The notes under the pieces: model-generated | What the model was told of the DNA's origin: nothing | What the model saw: the letters and a program-made list of their open reading frames with translations, nothing else | The model's database searches: none | Part shown: piece by piece, positions 8,858 to 16,860 of the stretch | Position numbering within the stretch: position 1 is the stretch's first letter | Layout: each line of letters begins with the position of its first letter | Translations under genes and position numbers: made by a program | Source of the DNA: Paucimonas sp. | Lineage (GTDB): Bacteria > Pseudomonadota > Gammaproteobacteria > Pseudomonadales > Pseudomonadaceae | Assembly: GCA_031253995.1 (NCBI GenBank) | Contig: JAIRVG010000060.1 | Location: 124,001 to 188,000, forward strand | Length of the DNA: 64,000 bases | Direction: 5' to 3'

Positions 8858-8983
8858 TGTCCGGCTCCTGTTCTTGTAACGCCGTGGTCGGCGCGGGAAT
8901 TGTTCTAGGCAGCGGTAATGCTCAAGGCGGAGCGGGTCTGTGCCCGTCTCGCCGGTCGTCCTGATGCGCCGTCTGGCTCAGCA

Positions 8984-9030
8984 AGATGGTTGACAAGATG
9001 AACTACATTGATTCACATTGTCAACCATCT
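8984..9030. promoter_or_regulatory. 47-bp palindromic operator in the divergent promoter region
   Basis: Perfect 13-base arms AGATGGTTGACAA (8984-8996) and TTGTCAACCATCT (9018-9030) are centred on 9007; inner positions TGAA...TTCA (8999-9002 and 9012-9015) also pair. The left arm contains TTGACA (8990-8995), a perfect -35 hexamer on the plus strand, so a bound regulator would block the promoter of the aminotransferase operon. The MarR protein encoded at 10499-11029 is the obvious candidate ligand-responsive repressor (inference). Confidence 0.8.
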
Positions 9031-9056
9031 CGAACGAGCCAACAGGAGCCACAACA

Positions 9057-10436
9057 ATGACAAGTCCGTTGCACGCCGCCGATATCGCCTTCCACATCCA
9101 CAGCCAGACCAACCTGTCGCTGCACGAGCAGGTCGGTCCGACCGTGATGGTCCGTGGCGAAGGCATCTACACCTGGGACGACCAGGGCAAGCGCTACCTG
9201 GACGCCATGTCCGGCATGTGGAGCGCCGCCCTCGGCTACAGCGAGGAACGCCTGGTGCAGGCCGCGCTGCGCCAGATGCAGGAGCTGCCCTACCACCAGA
9301 ACTTCGCCCACCGCGCCACGCAGCCGGCGATCCAGCTGGCCGAGCGCCTGATCGAGCGGGCCCCGGTGCCGATGTCCAAGGTGCTGTTCGCCTGCTCCGG
9401 CTCGGAAGCCAACGACACCGCGATCAAGCTCGCCTGGTACTACTGGAGTGCAGTCGGTCAGCCGCAGCGGCGCAAGATCATCAGCCGCAACCGCGCCTAC
9501 CACGGCACTACGGTGGCCAGTGCCAGCCTCACCGGCCTGCCGCACCTGCACCAGGACTTCGGCCTGCCGCTGCCCGGCTTCCTGCATGTCACCTGCCCGC
9601 ACTACTACCGCGAAGGGCTGCCGGGCGAGAGCGAAGAAGCCTTCTCCACCCGCCTGGCCGCTGAACTGGAAGACCTGATCCAGCGCGAAGGCGCCGACAC
9701 CATCGCCGCCTTCTTCGCCGAGCCGCTGATGGGCACCGGTGGCGTCATCACCCCGCCAGCCGGCTATTTCGCCAAGATCCAGGCGGTACTCAAGCGCCAC
9801 GGCATCCTCCTGGTGGCCGACGAAGTGATCTGCGGGTTCGGCCGCACCGGCCAGTGGTGGGGCTCGCAGACCTTCGGCCTGCAGCCGGACATGGTCACCT
9901 GCGCCAAGGCGCTGTCGGCCTCCTACCTGCCGATCTCGGCGCTGATGATCTGCGAAGACATCTACCAGGCCATGCGCAGCCAGAGCGAGAAGATCGGCGT
10001 GTTCGGCCACGGCTACACCTACGGCGGCCATCCGGTGCCGGCGGCGGTGGCCCTGGAATGCCTGAACATCTACGAAGAACGCCGCCTGCCGGAACACGCC
10101 CAGCGCGTCGGCGAGCGCCTGGGTGCGGGGCTGCGCCAACTGGCAGAGCACCCGCTGGTGGGTGAAGTGCGCGGCGCCGGCCTGATGTGGGGCGTCGAGC
10201 TGGTGGCCGACAAGGCGACCAAAGCGGCCTTCCCGCGGGAATGGAAGGTCGGCCTGGAAGCCTCGCGGCAGACCGAGGCCCATGGCGTCACCGCCCGCTC
10301 CCTCAACGACTCGGTGGTCTTCGCCCCGCCGCTGATCATCGACGAGGCCGAAATCGACCTGGTGCTGGCCGCTTTCCGCCAGGGCCTGGACGCCACCCTG
10401 GACAAACTTGTCGCCCAAGGACGATTCAACCATTGA
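9057..10436 (+). CDS. Class III aminotransferase (PLP-dependent, omega-amine type)
   Basis: A 459-residue fold-type I PLP enzyme moving the amino group of a terminal or beta-amine to an oxo acid such as pyruvate. Seen are the phosphate-binding SGSEANDTAIKLA, the RAYHGTT motif, the VADEVICGFGRTG region carrying the PLP-ring aspartate, and the Schiff-base lysine in CAKALSASYLP. The ATG at 9057 follows AGGAG; a longer start would read into the operator. It heads a seven-gene plus-strand operon. With the PotD-type importer diverging from the same operator, uptake and deamination of an amine-containing compound is a reasonable inference. Confidence 0.88.
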   Translation: MTSPLHAADIAFHIHSQTNLSLHEQVGPTVMVRGEGIYTWDDQGKRYLDAMSGMWSAALGYSEERLVQAALRQMQELPYHQNFAHRATQPAIQLAERLIERAPVPMSKVLFACSGSEANDTAIKLAWYYWSAVGQPQRRKIISRNRAYHGTTVASASLTGLPHLHQDFGLPLPGFLHVTCPHYYREGLPGESEEAFSTRLAAELEDLIQREGADTIAAFFAEPLMGTGGVITPPAGYFAKIQAVLKRHGILLVADEVICGFGRTGQWWGSQTFGLQPDMVTCAKALSASYLPISALMICEDIYQAMRSQSEKIGVFGHGYTYGGHPVPAAVALECLNIYEERRLPEHAQRVGERLGAGLRQLAEHPLVGEVRGAGLMWGVELVADKATKAAFPREWKVGLEASRQTEAHGVTARSLNDSVVFAPPLIIDEAEIDLVLAAFRQGLDATLDKLVAQGRFNH

Positions 10437-10498
10437 GCCTGGCCGGACAACCCAGAACAATGAGGCACTGATGAACGTACTCCCTCACAGGTGACCCC

Positions 10499-11029
10499 AT
10501 GAAAAAACAAGCAACCACGGCGCAACAGGCAGCCGAGCCCTCGGACATGCGCGACCTGTTCTCCGTGCAACTGCAGCGCCTGGCGGGCCTGTCCAGCCGC
10601 ATCGCGGCACTGGTGATCCCCCAGCACTTCTCCATCACGGTGCTGGAGTGGCGCACCCTGGCCATCCTCGACTACCTCGGCGAAGCGCCGCTGGTGCGGG
10701 TGGCCAAGCATGCCGGCGTGCTGAAGAGCCAGATGAGCCGGCTGGTGACCAGCCTCGGCAAGCGCGAGCTGATCGAGCGCCAGCCCAACCCGGAGGACGG
10801 GCGCAGCGCCCTGCTGTGCCTGAGCCCGGCGGGCAAGGACCTGGTACGGCGCATCCTCGAAGACTCGCGGACCCGTAACGAAGCCATGCTCGACGGCCTT
10901 TCCGAGGCCGAGCGTGAACAACTCAAGGCCCTGATGAAACGGGTCTATGCCAACAGCCTGGGCTACTTCGGCGAACTGAAGAAGCACATCCCCTATGACC
11001 AGTCGGAAGAAGACGACCATGAGGACTGA
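10499..11029 (+). CDS. MarR family transcriptional regulator
   Basis: A 176-residue winged-helix regulator. The recognition region VRVAKHAGVLKSQMSRLVTSLGKRELIERQPNPEDGRS (residues about 65-102) contains the wing motif with DGR, as usual in MarR proteins; the C terminus is strongly acidic (SEEDDHED). The family typically represses divergent catabolic genes and is released by aromatic acids or CoA thioesters. It is the second gene of the operon, so it is likely autoregulated through the palindrome at 8984-9030. Effector unknown. Confidence 0.88.
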   Translation: MKKQATTAQQAAEPSDMRDLFSVQLQRLAGLSSRIAALVIPQHFSITVLEWRTLAILDYLGEAPLVRVAKHAGVLKSQMSRLVTSLGKRELIERQPNPEDGRSALLCLSPAGKDLVRRILEDSRTRNEAMLDGLSEAEREQLKALMKRVYANSLGYFGELKKHIPYDQSEEDDHED

Positions 11030-11032
11030 TCC

Positions 11033-11998
11033 ATGCCCCTCGATACCCGCCTGACCCGCTTGCTGGGTATCCCTTATCCGATCGTCCAGGCTGGCATGAG
11101 CTGGGCATCGAGCTGCGCCGCGCTCCCCGCGGCAGTCAGCAACGCCGGCGGTCTCGGCGTCATCGCGGCCGGCCCCATGCGCCTGGCCGACCTGCAACGC
11201 ACCCTCGGCGAGATCCGTACCCTCACCGACAAGCCCTTCGCGGTGAACATGCCGCTGTACCGCAAGGGCGCCGAGGAAATCCTCGACCTGCTGGTGGCCG
11301 AGCGCGTGCCGGTGATCATCGCCAGCCAGGGCTCGCCCAAGGCGCACCTGGCCCGTTTCAAGGCCTACGGCGCGACCTGGCTGCACGTGGTGGCCTTCGT
11401 CGAGCACGCGGTCAAGGCCGCTGCCGCCGGGGTCGACGGCCTGGTGGTGGTGGGCAGCGAAGCCGGCGGGCATCCGCCGGCCAATGAAGTCAGCACCCTG
11501 GTCAACGTGCGCCGGGTCCTCCAGGAAGTGTCGATTCCGGTGGTGGCCGGTGGCGGGGTCGCCGACGGCCATGGCATCGCCGCCCTGCTCGCCCTTGGCG
11601 CCGACGCCGTGCAACTGGGCACCCGCTTCATGCTCAGCGAGGAAGCCAGCCTGCACCCGGCCTACAAGCAGCGCGTGCTCGAAGCCGGGATCGCCGACAC
11701 GGTGCTGGTGGGGCGCGGCAAGCTGCCGGTGCGCAGCCTGCGCAATGCCTTTACCGAACGGGTCGCCGCCGCCGAGCGCGATGGCCTGCACCTGAGCGAT
11801 CCGCCGGCCTACGAGGCGCTGCTGGCCTCGGCCAGCCTGAAACAGGCGTCGTTCGACGGCGACGTGGGCAACGGCAAGGTCGAGGCCGGGCAGTCCGCCG
11901 GCCTGATCCATGAGCTGCTGCCGGCCAGCGCCATCATGCAGTCGCTGATCGAAGAACTCGAACAGGCGCTGTCCCGCCTGCGTGCCATGCAATCCTGA
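11033..11998 (+). CDS. Nitronate monooxygenase-like FMN oxidoreductase
   Basis: A 321-residue TIM-barrel flavoprotein of the 2-nitropropane dioxygenase/FabK family. The N-terminal PIVQAGMSWASS, the GSEAGGH segment with the family histidine near residue 148, and the phosphate-binding VVAGGGVADGHGIAALLALGADAVQLGTRF near residues 168-200 are all present. It starts 3 bp after the MarR gene. Many members oxidise no nitro compound and act as NAD(P)H:quinone or enoyl reductases, so a redox step on the CoA intermediate is as likely as nitronate removal. Confidence 0.82.
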   Translation: MPLDTRLTRLLGIPYPIVQAGMSWASSCAALPAAVSNAGGLGVIAAGPMRLADLQRTLGEIRTLTDKPFAVNMPLYRKGAEEILDLLVAERVPVIIASQGSPKAHLARFKAYGATWLHVVAFVEHAVKAAAAGVDGLVVVGSEAGGHPPANEVSTLVNVRRVLQEVSIPVVAGGGVADGHGIAALLALGADAVQLGTRFMLSEEASLHPAYKQRVLEAGIADTVLVGRGKLPVRSLRNAFTERVAAAERDGLHLSDPPAYEALLASASLKQASFDGDVGNGKVEAGQSAGLIHELLPASAIMQSLIEELEQALSRLRAMQS

Positions 11999-12011
11999 GG
12001 GGAGCCGCACC

Positions 12012-12758
12012 ATGACCGAAGATCCAGTCGTACTCGACGACACTGCGGACGGCGTCCGCATCATCACCCTGAACCGCGCCGACAAGCTCAACGCCCTGAA
12101 TTTCGCCCTGACCGAAGGCCTGGTGGCCGCGCTCAAGGCCGCCGACGCCGACGACAGCGTGCGCGCGGTGATCGTCACCGGTGCCGGCCGCGGCTTCTGC
12201 GCCGGCGCCGATACCCGTGAGTTCGCCGTGCTGACCCCGGACAACCAGGACCTGGTGGAGCGCCGCGCGGCGCTGACCACCGAGCTGCAAGGGCTGGTCA
12301 AGCAGATGGGCAAGCCGGTGATCGCTGCGGTCAACGGCTACGCCATGGGCGGCGGCGCCGGCCTGGCGATTTCCTGCGACCTGGTCCTGGCCGGTGAATC
12401 GGCACGCTTCGGCTACCCCGAGGTCAAGCACGGCATCGTCGCCGCCATCGTCATGGCCGGCCTGGTGGAGCATGTCGGGCGCAAGGCCGCCTTCGAACTG
12501 GTGGCCACCGGCCGCACCCTGCACGCCGAAGAGGCCCGCGCCCTGGGCCTGGTCAACCGCGTGCTGCCCGACGCGCAACTGCTCGACGAAGCCCGCGCCC
12601 TGGCCCTGAGCCTGGCGGCGCACCCGGTCAACGCCATGCAGGCGACCAAGCGCATCTTCCACCAGGTGGCCGAGCTGCCGTTCAGCGAGGGCCTGAAGCT
12701 CGGCCAGCAACTGAACGCCCGCATGCGCGCCTTCCGCCAGCAGGAGCAGCACCCATGA
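12012..12758 (+). CDS. Enoyl-CoA hydratase/isomerase (crotonase family)
   Basis: A 248-residue crotonase. The oxyanion-hole segments GRGFCAGADTREF (near residue 60) and YAMGGGAGLA (near 110), and the glutamates in FGYPEVKHG and AAFELVATG that correspond to the two catalytic Glu of enoyl-CoA hydratase, are present. The ATG at 12012 follows GAGGGGAG; the upstream in-frame start is inside the previous gene. It overlaps the next gene by ATGA. Together with the second crotonase downstream, it suggests beta-oxidation-like steps on an unusual acyl-CoA. Confidence 0.87.
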   Translation: MTEDPVVLDDTADGVRIITLNRADKLNALNFALTEGLVAALKAADADDSVRAVIVTGAGRGFCAGADTREFAVLTPDNQDLVERRAALTTELQGLVKQMGKPVIAAVNGYAMGGGAGLAISCDLVLAGESARFGYPEVKHGIVAAIVMAGLVEHVGRKAAFELVATGRTLHAEEARALGLVNRVLPDAQLLDEARALALSLAAHPVNAMQATKRIFHQVAELPFSEGLKLGQQLNARMRAFRQQEQHP

Positions 12759-13996
12759 AGCCCCTGGCAGGCATTACCGTCATCGAACTGGCGCGGGTCC
12801 TCGCCTGCCCGTTCGCCGGGATGATCCTGGCGGAACTGGGCGCGCGGGTGATCAAGGTGGAACAGCCACGCAGCGGCGACGAAACCCGTGGCTACGAGCC
12901 CTTCGTCGGTCAGGACGAACTGGTCCGCGACGAGCTGGACGAGGAAGCCATGGCCGCCGCCCTCGGCCACGAGCGCAGCGCCTATTTCTACGCCTTCAAC
13001 CGCAGCAAGGAGTCGATCACCGTCAACCTGCGCAGCGCCGAGGGCCAGCAGGTGGTGCGTGAGCTGGTGAAGGACGCCGACGTGGTGCTGGAGAACTTCC
13101 CGGTCGGCACCCTCAAGCGCTACGGCCTCGACTGGCCAAGCCTCAAGACGCTGAACGAGCGCCTGATCTACGTCTCCTGCACCGGCTTCGGCCAGACCGG
13201 CCCCTATGCGCGGAAAAAGGGCTACGACACGGTGTTCCAGGCCATGAGCGGGATCATGAGCCTGACCGGCGAGAAGGACGGCGGCCCGGTCAAGCCGGGG
13301 ATCCCGGTGTCCGACCTGAGCTCCGGGCTGTGGATCGCCCTGGGCATCGTCTCCATGCTCCAGGGCCGCGAACGCCAGGGCGGCGGCTCGTACCTGGACT
13401 TCTCCATGCTCGACGGCCAGATCAGCCTGCTGGCCCTGGCCGCCGCCCGCTACTTCGCCCTCGACGAAGTGCCGGAACGCCTTGGCACCGAGCATCCCGG
13501 CCGGGTGCCCTCGGCCAGTTTCCGCTGCGCCGACGGCGGCTACGTGCACATCACCGGTGCCGACCAGCACTGGCGGCCGCTGTGCGGGCTGCTCGGCCTC
13601 GACGACATGGCCCAGGACCCGCGCCTGCAGCTCAACAGTGGCCGGGTCCTGCACCGCGAGGAAGTCATGGCGGCGCTGAGCGAGGCCACCGCCCGGCTGA
13701 CCCGCGACGAGCTGTGCAGCGCCTGCGACGCCGCCGGGGTTCCGGCCGGCCCGCTGCAGACCCTCGACGAAGTGGTGGTCGACCCGCACCTGAATGCCCG
13801 TGGCGTCTTCGGCGCCTTCGAGCACCCCGAGGGCGGGCGCTTCCCGGCGATCCGCCTGCCGTTCCAGTTCGAAGGCCTGGAACGCCCCGATCCTGGCCGC
13901 CCGCCACTGCTGGGCGAACATACCGACACCGTGCTGTCCGGCCTGGGCTACAGCGCCCAGCGCATCGACGCGCTGCGCACTGCAGGAGCGATCTGA
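12755..13996 (+). CDS. CaiB/BaiF family CoA transferase
   Basis: A 413-residue class III CoA transferase moving CoA between acids without ATP. The N terminus GITVIELARVLACPFAGMILAELGARVIKVE is diagnostic, and the catalytic aspartate lies in PGIPVSDLSSGLW near residue 188. It begins by ATGA overlap with the preceding crotonase gene and is followed after 1 bp by the second crotonase. It could activate the substrate by transfer from a product acyl-CoA, parallel to the ligase at the end of the operon. Confidence 0.88.
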   Translation: MKPLAGITVIELARVLACPFAGMILAELGARVIKVEQPRSGDETRGYEPFVGQDELVRDELDEEAMAAALGHERSAYFYAFNRSKESITVNLRSAEGQQVVRELVKDADVVLENFPVGTLKRYGLDWPSLKTLNERLIYVSCTGFGQTGPYARKKGYDTVFQAMSGIMSLTGEKDGGPVKPGIPVSDLSSGLWIALGIVSMLQGRERQGGGSYLDFSMLDGQISLLALAAARYFALDEVPERLGTEHPGRVPSASFRCADGGYVHITGADQHWRPLCGLLGLDDMAQDPRLQLNSGRVLHREEVMAALSEATARLTRDELCSACDAAGVPAGPLQTLDEVVVDPHLNARGVFGAFEHPEGGRFPAIRLPFQFEGLERPDPGRPPLLGEHTDTVLSGLGYSAQRIDALRTAGAI

Positions 13997-13997
13997 A

Positions 13998-14747
13998 ATG
14001 GATGAACTGCAACTGGAAAACGTCGACCTGAGGGTCGACGAGCATGTCGCGACCCTGACCCTGAACCGTCCGCAAGCGCGCAATGCCCTCAATACCGGCC
14101 TGTGCCGTGACCTGCACGCCGCCCTGCATGCCGTGCGCGGGCGTGACGACGTGCACGTGCTGCTGATCCGCGCCAACGGCCCGGTGTTCTGCGCCGGCGC
14201 CGACCTCAAGGAACGCAAGGACATGGACGAGGACCAGATCCGCGCCCGGCGGATCAAGGCCTTCGCCGTGTACGCGGCGATCGAGGACATGCCGATGCCG
14301 GTGGTGGCCGTGGTCGAGGGCCCGGCGGTGGGCTCCGGCTGCGAGATCGCCGCGGCCTGCGACTTCATCGTCGCCAGCGAAGCCGCCAGCTTCCGCTACC
14401 CGGAAGGCCGCTGGGGCACGGTGGGCGCGACCCAGCGCCTGCCGCGCATCGTCGGCCGGCGCCTGGCCAAGGAACTGATGTTCACCGGCCGCGAGGTGTC
14501 GGCGCAGGAGGCCGTGGCCATCGGCCTGGTCAACCAGGTGCGGGCCGTCGAGGCATTTCCCGCCTTCGTCGCCGAGCTGGCGCAGAGCATCGCCGCTGCC
14601 CCGGCCCCGGCCCTGCGCAGTGCCAAGCGCACCATCGACCGCGGCCTGGACGACAGCCGCTTCGGGGCCCTGGCCCATGAAATCCTGGCCATCGAGGACA
14701 ACCTCGCCCAGGGCACCTGGCGCGCCGGCATGACTTCGTTTTCCTGA
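13998..14747 (+). CDS. Enoyl-CoA hydratase/isomerase (crotonase family)
   Basis: A 249-residue crotonase. The oxyanion-hole segment GPVFCAGADLKERKDMD near residue 60 and AVGSGCEIAAACDF near 110 are present, with glutamates in FRYPEGRWG and AKELMFTG at the expected catalytic positions. It differs enough from the crotonase at 12012 to suggest a second step and not a recent duplication. Start at 13998, one base after the stop of the CoA transferase, with GCAGGAG upstream. Confidence 0.87.
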   Translation: MDELQLENVDLRVDEHVATLTLNRPQARNALNTGLCRDLHAALHAVRGRDDVHVLLIRANGPVFCAGADLKERKDMDEDQIRARRIKAFAVYAAIEDMPMPVVAVVEGPAVGSGCEIAAACDFIVASEAASFRYPEGRWGTVGATQRLPRIVGRRLAKELMFTGREVSAQEAVAIGLVNQVRAVEAFPAFVAELAQSIAAAPAPALRSAKRTIDRGLDDSRFGALAHEILAIEDNLAQGTWRAGMTSFS

Positions 14748-14753
14748 GGAACC

Positions 14754-16382
14754 ATGATGACCGAACATCTTTCCCCGCTTCCCGGTCCGCTGTGGCAGGT
14801 CCTGGTGGACCGCGCCACGCGTCACCCCGACAACACTGCGCTGGTGGCCGACGACGGCCGCCTGGACTATCGCGAGCTGCAAACGCAGGTCGATGCCCGC
14901 GCCCGCGCCATGCTCGCCCTGGGCCTGCAACGCGGCGAGCATATCGGCGTGCTGATGGGCAATTCGCTGGAGTGGGCGCTGACCTGGTACGCCGCGGCGT
15001 CCATCGGCCTGGTCTGCGTGCCCTTCAATACCCGCTTCCGCACCGAGGAACTGGGCTACGGCCTGGCCCACGAGGACGTCCGTGCGCTGTTCTGCGTCGA
15101 CCGCTTCCTCGGCAAGATCGACTTCATCGCCATGCTGCGCGAGGTCGAGCCGGCCATCGACCGGCAGTTGCCCGGCCAGGCCCTGCCGCTGCTGCGCCAG
15201 GTGGTGGTATTCGGCGAACAGGTACCCTTCGGCGCCCTCGCTGCCCCAGCGTTCCTCGCCGCTGGCGAAGCCATCGACGCCGCCACCTTGCAGGCCGCCC
15301 GCGACGCGGTGACCCCGGACGACACCCTGCTGATCCAGTTCACCTCCGGCACCACCGCCTTCCCCAAGGGCGTGATGCTCAGCCATGCCTCGATGCTCGG
15401 CGTCGCCCATTCGGTGGCCGGACGCATGGGGGTGCAGGCCGAGGATCGCTACTTCAGCCCGCGGCCGTTCTACCATGTGGCCGGCAGCACCATGTCGCTG
15501 CTGGTGGCCCTGGTGACGGGGGCGACGCTGGTCACCGCCGCCACCTTCGACCCGGCCCAGGCCCTGGCGATCATGAGCGCCGAGCGCTGCACCCTGACCT
15601 CGGGCAACGACACCATGTTCCTCATGCTCCTGGCCGACCCGAGCTTCAGCGACACCCGCCTGTACCTGCGTGGTGGCTGGGCGGCGGCCAGCCCGCAGAT
15701 CTTGCGGGACGTGGTCGAGCGCATGGGCGCGGCGGCGATCTGCAATGCCTACGGCTTGTCCGAGGCATCCCCCAACATCGTCATTTCCGACCATCGCGAG
15801 CCGCTGGAATACCGCCTCGACGGCTCGATGAAACCCCATGACGGGCTGCGCCTGGAAATCCGCGACCCGGCCACCGGCGAGGCGTTGCCTCCCGGTCAGC
15901 CGGGAGAGATCTGCGCCAGCGGCTGGAGCCTGATGCAGGGCTATTACAAGCTGCCGGAGCAGACCGCCGCGGCACTGCGCGAGGGCTGGTTGCACACCGG
16001 CGATCTTGGCGTGTTGTCGGCGGAGGGCCGGCTGCGCTTCGTCGGGCGGCTCAAGGACATGTTCCGCGTCGGCGGTGAGAACGTGTCGCCGTTGGAGGTG
16101 GAACAGGTGCTGCTCAAGCACCCGGCGGTGGAGCTGGCCCAGGTGATCGGCGTGCCTGACCCGCGCCTGGGCGAGGTGCCGGCGGCCTACGTGACCCTCA
16201 AGCAAGGCGTTGCCGCGTCGGTGGAGGAACTGACCGGGTTCTGCAAGGAACGCTGCGCCAACTTCAAGGTGCCGCGCTACCTGGCCATCGTCGATGACTT
16301 CGAGAGCATCGGCATGACCGGGTCGAGCAAGGTGCAAAAGGGTCGGCTGCGGGAGCATGCGCTGAAGCAGTTCGGTCTTTAG
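14754..16382 (+). CDS. Acyl-CoA synthetase (AMP-forming)
   Basis: A 542-residue ANL-family ligase. The P-loop is QFTSGTTAFPKG near residues 198-209, A5 NAYGLSE near 330, A7 GWLHTGDLG near 415, and the catalytic lysine lies in TGSSKVQKGRL near 530. It is the last gene of the seven-gene operon and is followed by a strong hairpin. It is a separate ligase from the FadD3-like one at 320-1933, so the two halves of the divergon may act on two different acids or at two stages. Confidence 0.86.
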   Translation: MMTEHLSPLPGPLWQVLVDRATRHPDNTALVADDGRLDYRELQTQVDARARAMLALGLQRGEHIGVLMGNSLEWALTWYAAASIGLVCVPFNTRFRTEELGYGLAHEDVRALFCVDRFLGKIDFIAMLREVEPAIDRQLPGQALPLLRQVVVFGEQVPFGALAAPAFLAAGEAIDAATLQAARDAVTPDDTLLIQFTSGTTAFPKGVMLSHASMLGVAHSVAGRMGVQAEDRYFSPRPFYHVAGSTMSLLVALVTGATLVTAATFDPAQALAIMSAERCTLTSGNDTMFLMLLADPSFSDTRLYLRGGWAAASPQILRDVVERMGAAAICNAYGLSEASPNIVISDHREPLEYRLDGSMKPHDGLRLEIRDPATGEALPPGQPGEICASGWSLMQGYYKLPEQTAAALREGWLHTGDLGVLSAEGRLRFVGRLKDMFRVGGENVSPLEVEQVLLKHPAVELAQVIGVPDPRLGEVPAAYVTLKQGVAASVEELTGFCKERCANFKVPRYLAIVDDFESIGMTGSSKVQKGRLREHALKQFGL

Positions 16383-16390
16383 CGGGGACG

Positions 16391-16420
16391 CTGCAGGCGC
16401 TGGCTGGCCAGCGCCTGCAG
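16391..16420 (+). terminator. Hairpin after the catabolic operon
   Basis: Perfect 13-base arms CTGCAGGCGCTGG and CCAGCGCCTGCAG around a 4-base loop start 8 bp after the ligase stop. The T-run is missing, so termination is likely but not certain. Confidence 0.6.
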
Positions 16421-16500
16421 CACATCACCGACGCCAGACAGGTATATAGTCAACAACCTTGGGGGATCACGTTCTTAGCCGCTTGTCGGCAGGTGCTGCC

Positions 16501-16839
16501 ATGAAACCGATCGATCTCGCGCCGTTGCTGGCGCTCTGCGTTATCGCTGGCGTCCAGGCGGACGGCAGCGGGTTCGGCTACTACGGGGCGGACCAGCCCT
16601 TCGCCCATCCCTCCCCGCCCTCGTTGAGTTCGGTGCCACCGCGAACCTACATCCCGACCGCACCCGCAACCTTCATCCCGATCGCCAGCCAGCACGGCTT
16701 TGCCGATTCCCGCCTGCCGACGGTCACCGACACCGCCGCCCGGGTCTTCATCCGCACCTATGACGCGGAACACGGTGTCTACGTCAACGAAGAGGTCGCC
16801 GATCCCGCCTGTCAGCTCGCCTGCCTGAGTCACTGGTAA
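16501..16839 (+). CDS. Small secreted protein of unknown function
   Basis: A 112-residue protein with a probable signal peptide (MKPIDLAPLLALCVIAGVQA) and a mature part rich in Pro, Tyr and Ser, ending in DPACQLACLSHW with two cysteines. No family is recognised. The ATG at 16501 was preferred to a longer version because it starts the hydrophobic leader. It is convergent with mnxR (22-bp gap) and could belong to the Mn locus or be an orphan. The 118 bp before it hold the operon hairpin and TATATA at 16443-16448, a weak promoter candidate. Confidence 0.55.
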   Translation: MKPIDLAPLLALCVIAGVQADGSGFGYYGADQPFAHPSPPSLSSVPPRTYIPTAPATFIPIASQHGFADSRLPTVTDTAARVFIRTYDAEHGVYVNEEVADPACQLACLSHW

Positions 16840-16860
16840 GCGCTGCTCGCCCATGGCGTC

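Noticed and set aside
9004..9018. A consensus -10 element paired with TTGACA at 8990
   Set aside because: No good TATAAT match occurs at 16-18 bp; only the -35 is convincing, so no full promoter was called.
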